A stretch of 64,000 nt of DNA from Syntrophobacteraceae bacterium. GTDB lineage: Bacteria > Desulfobacterota > Syntrophobacteria > Syntrophobacterales > Syntrophobacteraceae. The position numbers were made by a program, and so were the translations under genes. Position 1 is the stretch's first letter, and every line of letters starts with the position of its first letter. The notes under the pieces were generated by a model. That model did no database searches and had not been told where the DNA came from. It saw only the letters and a list, made by a program, of their open reading frames with translations. This document shows, piece by piece, positions 56,855-64,000 of this stretch. The DNA lies in contig JALOPI010000002.1 in assembly GCA_025453975.1 (NCBI GenBank), forward strand, positions 62,001 to 126,000. Reading direction: 5' to 3'.

Positions 56855-57589
56855 TCAGTGCAGGGTCTTGGGTTTCTTGAGATTGGGATCCGACAGCCGG
56901 CCCACCAGGGCTCGCATCATCTGGAGCACCAGCTCGGGGTTGTCCTTGGCCACGGCATCCATGTCGCTGAGCTCGTACACTTCGACGGTGCTTGGCCCCA
57001 GGCTGGTCACGGTGGACTGGTGGGGCGCGTCGAGGAGGCACGCCATTTCGCCGAAGATCTCGCCCGGCTTCCGTATGACGGCGATCTCCTCGCCGTCGCT
57101 GGTGACCCTGAGTCCCCCCTCGCTGGAGACGAGCCGGAAGAAAACCCTCGCCATTGCTCCCTCCTCGATGATCTTGTCCCCATCACCGTAGTAATGGACC
57201 CGGACGCCCTCGATGGAGAAATCTCCCGACTCGTCGGCGAGGGTGCGCGTCGTGTCCTTGAGCTGATGGAGAAGCGACTTCAGGATGCTCTGGGCCATGC
57301 GGGGATTCCCGCGGATGAAGCGGTCCAGGGCATCGGGCCCATAGGACGCCACGCGCGTCTCCGTGATGGCCCTGGCCGTGTAGGAGCTGGGCTTTTTGAA
57401 GACGACGCTCTCCAGTCCGAAAGTGTCATGGGGGCTCAGGACTCGAATGTTTCTCCCCCGCTCGCTGATCTGAACCTCTCCACTGAGGACGACATAGAAG
57501 ACCTCGCAGTCGTCACCTTCCCGGACGATGATGCCTCCGTAGGGATAAGCCCTGACTTCGAGGGCCTGCTGCCGTGAATGCTGCTCCAT
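56855..57589 (-). CDS. protein with two cyclic nucleotide-binding domains
   Basis: GGIIVREGDDCEVFYVVLSGEVQIS and DGDKIIEEGAMARVFFRLVSSEGGLRV...GEIFGEMACLLDAPHQSTV. Confidence 0.85.
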   Translation of the reverse strand: MEQHSRQQALEVRAYPYGGIIVREGDDCEVFYVVLSGEVQISERGRNIRVLSPHDTFGLESVVFKKPSSYTARAITETRVASYGPDALDRFIRGNPRMAQSILKSLLHQLKDTTRTLADESGDFSIEGVRVHYYGDGDKIIEEGAMARVFFRLVSSEGGLRVTSDGEEIAVIRKPGEIFGEMACLLDAPHQSTVTSLGPSTVEVYELSDMDAVAKDNPELVLQMMRALVGRLSDPNLKKPKTLH

Positions 57590-57701
57590 AGCTCCGGCCT
57601 TTCACCCTTTCTGGCGTACCAGGCTGTGCCCGGCGCGGTCATCCCTTGAACTCGCCCGCCTGCCGTGGCGAGCAGCTCCCGAGCCTGCGCCCGTGGGTAA
57701 T

Positions 57702-57941
57702 TCATGCGTCTTGAACGGCCAGTTGCCGGAGGCCCAGCCCCTCCTGCTCGGCTGCCAGAACCTCCCGGGCTTCGACCTCAAGCCCCGGGGCCATGTGGAT
57801 CTCGACCCAGCCCAGTGAAGCGTCCCGGGTCGTCACGGTGGCCATTCCCTCGTAGGCTTCAAGGATGAAGCGGAGGTAATGGATCCGTGAAGGCTTCACC
57901 AGACGATGAACAATGGTGCAATGGCCAGGCTGGCTCTCCAA
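57702..57941 (-). CDS. DUF4911-like small protein
   Basis: HRLVKPSRIHYLRFILEAYEGMATVTTRDASLGWVEIHMAPGLEVEAREVL. Confidence 0.65.
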   Translation of the reverse strand: MESQPGHCTIVHRLVKPSRIHYLRFILEAYEGMATVTTRDASLGWVEIHMAPGLEVEAREVLAAEQEGLGLRQLAVQDA

Positions 57942-58157
57942 TTGAATCTCCTTCCGTTAGCCCCGAGACTATGATACCAAAGGAGATGAAAGGATGGAAG
58001 GGAAGTCCTCGCGTCCGCTCGGGAATCCTTGTGGCTCGGTTTTCGTGGTGCCATCGAATGCGGCAGGCCCGCCACCGGACGAGGCTGGCCATCCAATGGG
58101 CAGCTGTTGAGTGCCGGAGTGGGGGAGTCGCTTTTGGGGACCGCTCCCCAAGAAAGG

Positions 58158-59525
58158 ATGAAGGTCATGCATCAAAGCCATCCCCCGCTGGGACGATGTG
58201 CAGCCAGGTGGGGAAGCCTCGGGGTGGGGCGGCATGGACTCTCCAGCCTGGCTTGCGCGTTCGTCATGGGCTGGCTGCTCCTGACCGGCTTTCTTCCGAA
58301 TCCGCTCTGGGCTCAGCCCCCCCAGAAAACGGAAGTCTTCTTCGCTCAGGGGCGGTCCATGTATCATCCCAACGACCGACCCAGGAGCCAGCTGGAGGCA
58401 GCTCAGGACCTCATGTCCAGCGGAGTTCTGCAGGCGGTTGCGGGGATTCTGGGACCTGCCGGAGCCCAGAGCCAGTTTGGGCAGATCCAGGAGAAGATCC
58501 TCTCCAAAAAGGAGAAATACATCGACGGCTACCAGCTGGCCTCGGAAGGGCTGGCCAATGGCCTTTACCAGGTCACGGGGCAGGTCACGGTGTCGAGGGA
58601 GCTGCTGCTGCTGGACCTCAGGGATGCGGGCTTTCAGGTGCCCGCTCCAGCACAGGCCCGCGTGGGGGATCTGGTCCAGGGCAAGGTGCCGCGCGTGGTG
58701 CCGGGCTCGGCCCATCAGGAGCTGGAAAGCGGGAGGCCCGGCCGGGAGACTGGGCCGGCCAGACCCATGATCATCTGGGCTGTGTCGGAGAACTGGGAGT
58801 CCAAATGGGTCCTGCCCGACGATGCGGCGGGAGGGGGGCTGCCGCCGCTGGCCCGGTGTGTCCTGGAGAGCTCCAGGGGGCTGAATTGGACGCTGCGCTT
58901 CGTGCCACCCCAGTCGCTCCAGATGGACAAGGACGGAAGAATCAAGCCCGAGGAGGTGCTCGCCCTGTCCCGGCAGGCGGGCCTGGAAAAGGCGATCATC
59001 GGGCGGGCCTGGCTGGATGTGTCCCAGCCCGGCAACCATCGTGTTCTGGCGCTGCTGGAAACCATGGATGTGGCGTCGGGGAGCTTGCAGGGGGAGATCG
59101 GCCGTGAGCATGCCCTGCAGGGGGAGTCCGTGGAGGAGGGGATTCTTCATCTCGCGGAATCGGTGTCGCCGTCCATGGATCGGATCCTGTCCAGCGGGGA
59201 AGCCATGAGGCAGAATGGGGTTTCAGAGGCCCCCCGTGGACTCGAGACCTGGACACTGACCATACGGGCCTCACACCCTCAGAGCGCCTGGGAAATCGTT
59301 CGGAAAGAGATCGAGTCGCTGTTCAAGGATGCGAAGACGACAGGCTTCGAGATGGCGGCTTCCCAGATCACCGTTCAGGTGGAAGGGATCCAGGGGCAGG
59401 CCGTGAGGGATGCCCTGGACGGCCGTGAGATCTCGCCGGATATTCCTGCGATGCGGATCGAGGGATACTCGGAAGCCGAGCGCTCCATGGTGGTGAGCCT
59501 CGGGGCCTCGGAGGAGACGCACTAG
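58158..59525 (+). CDS. secreted protein of unknown function
   Basis: N-terminal signal (LACAFVMGWLLLTGFLPNPLWAQ); FFAQGRSMYHPNDRPRSQLEAAQDLMSSGVLQAVAGILGPAG...; AAGAAAGG RBS at 58158. Confidence 0.7.
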   Translation: MKVMHQSHPPLGRCAARWGSLGVGRHGLSSLACAFVMGWLLLTGFLPNPLWAQPPQKTEVFFAQGRSMYHPNDRPRSQLEAAQDLMSSGVLQAVAGILGPAGAQSQFGQIQEKILSKKEKYIDGYQLASEGLANGLYQVTGQVTVSRELLLLDLRDAGFQVPAPAQARVGDLVQGKVPRVVPGSAHQELESGRPGRETGPARPMIIWAVSENWESKWVLPDDAAGGGLPPLARCVLESSRGLNWTLRFVPPQSLQMDKDGRIKPEEVLALSRQAGLEKAIIGRAWLDVSQPGNHRVLALLETMDVASGSLQGEIGREHALQGESVEEGILHLAESVSPSMDRILSSGEAMRQNGVSEAPRGLETWTLTIRASHPQSAWEIVRKEIESLFKDAKTTGFEMAASQITVQVEGIQGQAVRDALDGREISPDIPAMRIEGYSEAERSMVVSLGASEETH

Positions 59526-59537
59526 GGGCATCAGCCG

Positions 59538-60095
59538 ATGACGATTCCCAACCTGTTGACCCTTTTAAGGATTTTTCTGACTCCCCTGCTCGTCTGGTTC
59601 CTGCTCGACCACAAACTGAGCCATGCTCTGGTGGTGTTTTTCATTGCCGGGCTGACGGACGGGCTGGATGGGCTCATCGCCCGTCTGCTGAATCAGAAAA
59701 GCAGGCTTGGGGCCTACCTGGACCCGCTTGCGGACAAGCTCCTCCTGGTGAGCAGCTTCATCCTGCTGGCCTGGCTTTCCAAGGTTCCCAACTGGCTGGT
59801 TGTCGTCACGGTGAGCCGTGACCTGATGATCGTGATGGGGATCGCGACCCTCAAGTTTCACGAGATTCCCTTTGAAATGAAGCCCACTGGGGTCAGCAAG
59901 ATCACGACCCTGTGCCAGCTGATGACGGTTCTGGCCCTGCTGGCCTCGGATCTGTTGCCGCTGCCGGGATGGATCTATTCGCTGTTCTTCGTGGCGACGA
60001 CGGCTTTCTCCGTCGTGAGCGGCGTGCAGTATGTCGCCGCGGGAGTGGCTCTCTTCGAAGGTCGACACCGCAACCACGAATGGCGCCGCCATTGA
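59538..60095 (+). CDS. pgsA: CDP-alcohol phosphatidyltransferase (phosphatidylglycerophosphate synthase-like)
   Basis: MTIPNLLTLLRIFLTPLLVWFLL...DGLDGLIARLLNQKSRLGAYLDPLADKLLLVS (DGxxAR-like...GxxxDxxxD). Confidence 0.88.
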   Translation: MTIPNLLTLLRIFLTPLLVWFLLDHKLSHALVVFFIAGLTDGLDGLIARLLNQKSRLGAYLDPLADKLLLVSSFILLAWLSKVPNWLVVVTVSRDLMIVMGIATLKFHEIPFEMKPTGVSKITTLCQLMTVLALLASDLLPLPGWIYSLFFVATTAFSVVSGVQYVAAGVALFEGRHRNHEWRRH

Positions 60096-60156
60096 AGCTG
60101 CACGTCATTTCTCTTGACACCCTCCGGGGACATCGCTATAGATGCTCGCAATCTGT

Positions 60157-60231
60157 AGGCACGTAGCTCAGTGGGAGAGCGCTACCTTGACGCGGTAGAA
60201 GTCGGCGGTTCGAAACCGCCCGTGCCTACCA
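60157..60231 (+). tRNA. tRNA-Val (anticodon GAC)
   Basis: AGGCACGTAGCTCAGTGGGAGAGCGCTACCTTGACGCGGTAGAAGTCGGCGGTTCGAAACCGCCCGTGCCTACCA; full cloverleaf, encoded CCA. Confidence 0.95.
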
Positions 60232-60477
60232 GAAACGAAGAGCCGAAGCGGCCGCGTTCAACTCTGTGGTGTAAGGATCGCTCTGAATAAGGCGCCTGTT
60301 CGCTTTGTTGATATTCGATCGATCGAGCTGTAGCTCAGCCCTGAAACCAATCGAGCCTTTCGGTTGACTTCCTCGATGAATAGGCATCCTCCCTCGGAAC
60401 GAGGCGCGGTGCCTTTTTTTATTAGGACTCACGGTCTGACTTCCCACGGCACATGAAGCCAGCACAGGACGCTGCAC

Positions 60478-62418
60478 ATGCAATCGGAAACGATTCAGGT
60501 CACATTTCAGGACGGAAATCGGCAGGTTTTTCCCAGGGGTATCTCGGTGGGGGAAGCCCTGCGGAGTCGAGGCGAGGGGATCAACGGAACCGTTGCCGCG
60601 TATTTGAATGGGCACCTTGTGGATCTCAGCCGGACGATGGAAGAGGATGCGGAGATCCGTCCCGTGAATGCGGACACCCCGGAGGGGCTGGACATCCTGC
60701 GCCATAGCGCGTCTCACATCATGGCCCAGGCGGTGAAAGCCCTCTTTCCCGAGGCCAGGGTGGCCATCGGCCCGTCCATCGAGACGGGGTTTTACTATGA
60801 CTTCGAGGTCGAGCGGCCGTTCACCCAGGAGGATCTCGAGAAGATCGAGACCAAGATGGCCGAGATCATCCGACAGAAGCTTCCCTTCCAGAGGAAGGTG
60901 CTCTCGCGGGAGGAGGCGGTGCGGTTCTTCGATGCCTCGGGGGAGAAATACAAAATCGAGCTCATCGAATCCTTCCAAGACCCGACGGTGTCCATGTACG
61001 AGCAGGGGGGGTTCGTGGATCTTTGCCGCGGGCCGCACATTCCGGACACTGGCTGCCTCAAGGCTTACAAGTTGACCAGCGTGGCGGGGGCGTACTGGCG
61101 TGGGGACGAGCGCAACGCCATGCTGCAGCGGATTTACGGGACGGCCTTTCCCGACAAGGAGGCGCTCAAGAAGTACCTTCAGTTTCTGGAAGAGGCTCAA
61201 CGGAGGGATCACCGCAGGCTGGCCAGGGAGCTGGACCTCTTCAGCTTCAGCGATGAAGTGGGTGCGGGCATGGTCATTTACCATCCCAAGGGAGCCCTGA
61301 TCCGCCACATTCTGGAGGTCTTCGAGAAGAAGGAGCATTTGCGCCGGGGCTACCACCTGGTCCAGGGACCCACCCTGCTCAAGACGGAGCTCTGGAAGCG
61401 GTCGGGACACTTCGACCACTACCGCGAGAACATGTACTTCACGGAGATCGATGAGCAGTCGTACGGTATCAAGCCCATGAACTGCCTGTCTCACATGCTC
61501 ATTTACAGGTCCAGGGTGAGGAGCTATCGCGACCTCCCCCTGCGTTACTTCGAGCTGGGGACGGTGCATCGGCACGAGAAATCCGGCGTGCTGCACGGCC
61601 TTCTGCGGGTGAGGCAGTTCACCCAGGACGACGCTCACATCCTCTGCACCCCCGATCAGCTGCACGGCGAGATCCAGTCCATCATTGACTTCGTCATCGA
61701 TTTCATGGGGATCTTCGGTTTTTCCTACGACATGGAGATCAGCACGCGACCGGAGAAGGCCATCGGGACGGATGCCGACTGGGAGCGGGCGACCAGCGCC
61801 CTGGTCAGCGCCCTCCAGGCCAAGGAGATCCCCTACAGTCTCTGCGAGGGGGAAGGGGCGTTCTACGGCCCCAAGATCGATGTGAAGCTGCGTGACGCTC
61901 TGGATCGACGGTGGCAGTGCGCCACCATCCAGTGTGATTTCACGCTTCCCGATCGTTTCGATCTCACCTATGTGGGAGACGATGGCAACCGGCATCGGCC
62001 GGTCATGGTGCACCGGGTGATCCTGGGGGCCATCGAGCGATTCATGGGGGTGCTCATCGAGCACTATGCCGGGGCATTCCCGACGTGGCTGGCGCCGGTG
62101 CAGGCGATTCTGGTGACGGTCACCGACGCGCAGCACCCCTTTGCGCGCGACGTCCACGACCGGCTGCGGAATGCGGGGATGCGCGTCGAGCTCGATGACA
62201 GAAACGAAAAACTGGGGTACAAGATCCGCGAGGCTCAAACTCAGAAGATCCCTTACATGCTTGTGGTGGGGGATCGCGAGGTTCAGGCGGGGGGGATCAG
62301 TCCGAGGCGTCGTGACGGGGTGCAGCTGGAGCCGATGAGCCCAGAAAGTTTCGTCGCCCTGGTCGAGAAGGAGTGCCTGGAGGCCAGTAAGGGGCGTGTG
62401 GGCCTGGGTATTGCCTGA
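60478..62418 (+). CDS. thrS: threonyl-tRNA synthetase
   Basis: N-terminal TGS domain, [98 protein letters not shown]. Confidence 0.97.
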   Translation: MQSETIQVTFQDGNRQVFPRGISVGEALRSRGEGINGTVAAYLNGHLVDLSRTMEEDAEIRPVNADTPEGLDILRHSASHIMAQAVKALFPEARVAIGPSIETGFYYDFEVERPFTQEDLEKIETKMAEIIRQKLPFQRKVLSREEAVRFFDASGEKYKIELIESFQDPTVSMYEQGGFVDLCRGPHIPDTGCLKAYKLTSVAGAYWRGDERNAMLQRIYGTAFPDKEALKKYLQFLEEAQRRDHRRLARELDLFSFSDEVGAGMVIYHPKGALIRHILEVFEKKEHLRRGYHLVQGPTLLKTELWKRSGHFDHYRENMYFTEIDEQSYGIKPMNCLSHMLIYRSRVRSYRDLPLRYFELGTVHRHEKSGVLHGLLRVRQFTQDDAHILCTPDQLHGEIQSIIDFVIDFMGIFGFSYDMEISTRPEKAIGTDADWERATSALVSALQAKEIPYSLCEGEGAFYGPKIDVKLRDALDRRWQCATIQCDFTLPDRFDLTYVGDDGNRHRPVMVHRVILGAIERFMGVLIEHYAGAFPTWLAPVQAILVTVTDAQHPFARDVHDRLRNAGMRVELDDRNEKLGYKIREAQTQKIPYMLVVGDREVQAGGISPRRRDGVQLEPMSPESFVALVEKECLEASKGRVGLGIA

Positions 62419-62451
62419 GGGAAATGACCGTTCAGGAAAGGAGACGCGAAT

Positions 62452-62961
62452 CTGGAGAAGCAGGTCAACGTCAATGAGAAAATTCGGGCGCCGGAGGTTC
62501 GACTCATCGGGCGTGAGGGACAGCAGCTGGGGGTCTTGCCGCTGAAAAAGGCGCTGGAGCTGGCGATGCAGGACGAGCTTGATCTGGTGGAGGTGGCACC
62601 CAACGCGGCGCCTCCGGTCTGTAAGATCATGGACTACGGCAAGTTCAAGTATCAGCAGAGCAAGCGGAGCCAGGAGGCCAAGAAGAAGCAGACCGTGATC
62701 CAGGTCAAGGAGGTCAAGATCCGCCCCAAGACGGATGAGCACGACCTCCAGGTGAAGATCAAGCACATCAGGCGCTTTCTGGGCCAGAAGGACAAGGCCA
62801 AGATCACCATCCTGTTCCGCGGCCGGGAGATCGCCTATGCCGATCAGGGGATGAAGGTGCTGGAGCGGATCCAGGAGGAGCTCAAGGACGAGGTGGTCGT
62901 TGAGCAGGCGCCCAAGATGGAGGGACGCAACCTAGTCATGGTGGTTGCCCCCAAGTCCTGA
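62452..62961 (+). CDS. infC: translation initiation factor IF-3, probable CTG start
   Basis: QVNVNEKIRAPEVRLIGREGQQLGVLPLKKALELAMQDELDLVEVAPNAAPPVCKIMDYGKFKYQQ; GGAG 8 nt upstream of CTG 62452; no ATG/GTG/TTG upstream in frame. Confidence 0.9.
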   Translation: MEKQVNVNEKIRAPEVRLIGREGQQLGVLPLKKALELAMQDELDLVEVAPNAAPPVCKIMDYGKFKYQQSKRSQEAKKKQTVIQVKEVKIRPKTDEHDLQVKIKHIRRFLGQKDKAKITILFRGREIAYADQGMKVLERIQEELKDEVVVEQAPKMEGRNLVMVVAPKS

Positions 62962-63170
62962 TTCTGCGTGCTGAAGAAAGAGCTTGACAGCTGCCGCCGG
63001 GGCAAATAAATTTCGCATTTTGTGTCGTGGCGATTTCCCGGTGGGGCAACGGTGTGGCTTTTCCGGGCCCGTCACGCGGGAAATGTATTGTTGCGCCTTG
63101 TGTAGATCGAAGTGCTGGGAATGCGTCGGGTTTTGAGATAGTCCCTTGGGATCCGGCGACGGAGGGTGGG

Positions 63171-63368
63171 ATGCCGAAGTTGAAAACCAATCGAGCCGCG
63201 GCCAAGCGCTTCAAGAAGACCGGCAGCGGCAAGTTCGTCCGGGCCAGAGCCAACAAGAGCCACATTCTGACCAAGAAGCCGTCCAAGAGGACGCGACGCC
63301 TGCGCCAGAGCACGGTGGTGGATGCCATCAATGTGGGCGCCCTGAGGCGCATGCTGCCATACCTTTAA
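63171..63368 (+). CDS. rpmI: 50S ribosomal protein bL35
   Basis: [50 protein letters not shown]. Confidence 0.97.
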   Translation: MPKLKTNRAAAKRFKKTGSGKFVRARANKSHILTKKPSKRTRRLRQSTVVDAINVGALRRMLPYL

Positions 63369-63498
63369 CCGTTTCGTCCCCGAGCGGACTGGTAGTCCCC
63401 TCGGGATGTGGAGCGGGGTGGGTGACATCCGGGCCACCCGTCGGCTCGACTGGAAACCTGAAATTTCAAACTCAGCGCGGCAGTGGGAGTCTTGAGCA

Positions 63499-63852
63499 AT
63501 GCCAAGGGTAAAAAAAGCTGTCAAATCGCGGGAGCGCCGCAAGAAGATACTCGGCCAGGCCAAGGGCTTTCGGGGCGGAAGGTCCAAGCTTCTCCGGTCG
63601 GCCTCGGAAAGCGTCGATCGCGCCCTGAAATTCGCCTACAGGGACCGGAAGGTTCGCAAGCGCGAATTCCGGAGCCTGTGGATCATGCGCATCAATGCCG
63701 CGACTCGCGAGCATGGCCTCAGCTATTCACGTTTCATGAGCGGCCTGAAAGCGGCCCGGGTCGAGCTGGACCGGAAGGCTCTGGCGAGCCTTGCCATGAC
63801 GGATCCGCCTGCTTTCGCCAGGCTCGTTGAAGTCGCCCGACAGGCGGCTTAG
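63499..63852 (+). CDS. rplT: 50S ribosomal protein bL20
   Basis: [80 protein letters not shown]. Confidence 0.97.
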   Translation: MPRVKKAVKSRERRKKILGQAKGFRGGRSKLLRSASESVDRALKFAYRDRKVRKREFRSLWIMRINAATREHGLSYSRFMSGLKAARVELDRKALASLAMTDPPAFARLVEVARQAA

Positions 63853-63867
63853 GCAGCGGCAGGGTTG

Positions 63868-64000
63868 ATGGAGAGCGAGATCCGATCGATGCTGGAGACG
63901 GCATCACGACTGATCTCCGGAGCCGGGGGGGATATGAAGACCCTCGATCAGCTCCGGGTGCGCTATCTGGGGCGCAAGGGGGAGCTGGCTGCTCTGTTCA
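63868..64000 (+). CDS. pheS: phenylalanyl-tRNA synthetase alpha subunit, 5' part (truncated by window)
   Basis: MESEIRSMLETASRLISGAGGDMKTLDQLRVRYLGRKGELAALF; position after rplT. Confidence 0.88.
   Translation, partial: MESEIRSMLETASRLISGAGGDMKTLDQLRVRYLGRKGELAALF

Noticed and set aside
60226-62766. 846-aa minus-strand ORF opposite thrS/infC
   Set aside because: Antisense to thrS and infC and overlapping the tRNA-Val end; high-GC shadow ORF.
1-64000. CRISPR array
   Set aside because: No regularly spaced identical direct repeats with unique spacers noticed on either strand, and no cas-like ORFs.

Overview
The window is a high-GC bacterial chromosome segment. The adenylylsulfate reductase, Sat and Qmo genes indicate a sulfate reducer; assignment to Desulfobacterota/Syntrophobacterales is inference. 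The housekeeping backbone includes sat-aprBA, qmoAB plus an HdrD-like protein, a thiolase/crotonase/acyl-CoA dehydrogenase block, rpsU, miaB, pgsA, tRNA-Val, and thrS-infC-rpmI-rplT-pheS (partial). The most interesting locus is a same-strand block at about 12.45-21.26 kb. It reads as a bacterial ubiquitin-like conjugation system. It has an E1-like protein with a degenerate plus an intact ThiF-type domain in one polypeptide, a small protein ending in ...GG-CRQRSEGD (candidate Ub-like modifier), and a protein whose C-terminus looks like an E2/UBC fold (HPFL..LPGQEICLG). It also has a ClpX-like AAA+ ATPase without the zinc-binding domain or a recognisable IGF ClpP-docking loop, and a JAB/JAMM-type peptidase (EWYG...HSHG...SRTD). 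It is followed by a Cys-rich mini-protein, an amidoligase-like protein and two tandem class II glutamine amidotransferases. Other points of interest: a cluster with two class III CoA-transferases and four small unknown proteins; a qmo locus with an HdrD-like protein where QmoC is usually expected; three YkgJ-type cysteine-cluster paralogs around the sulfate-reduction genes; a paralog pair separated by an IS5-family element with a 3-bp target duplication; a tRNA-Leu 3'-end remnant downstream of the intact tRNA-Leu(UAA); dispersed palindromic repeats; and infC with a probable CTG start. All family calls come from motif recognition by eye; no searches were run.
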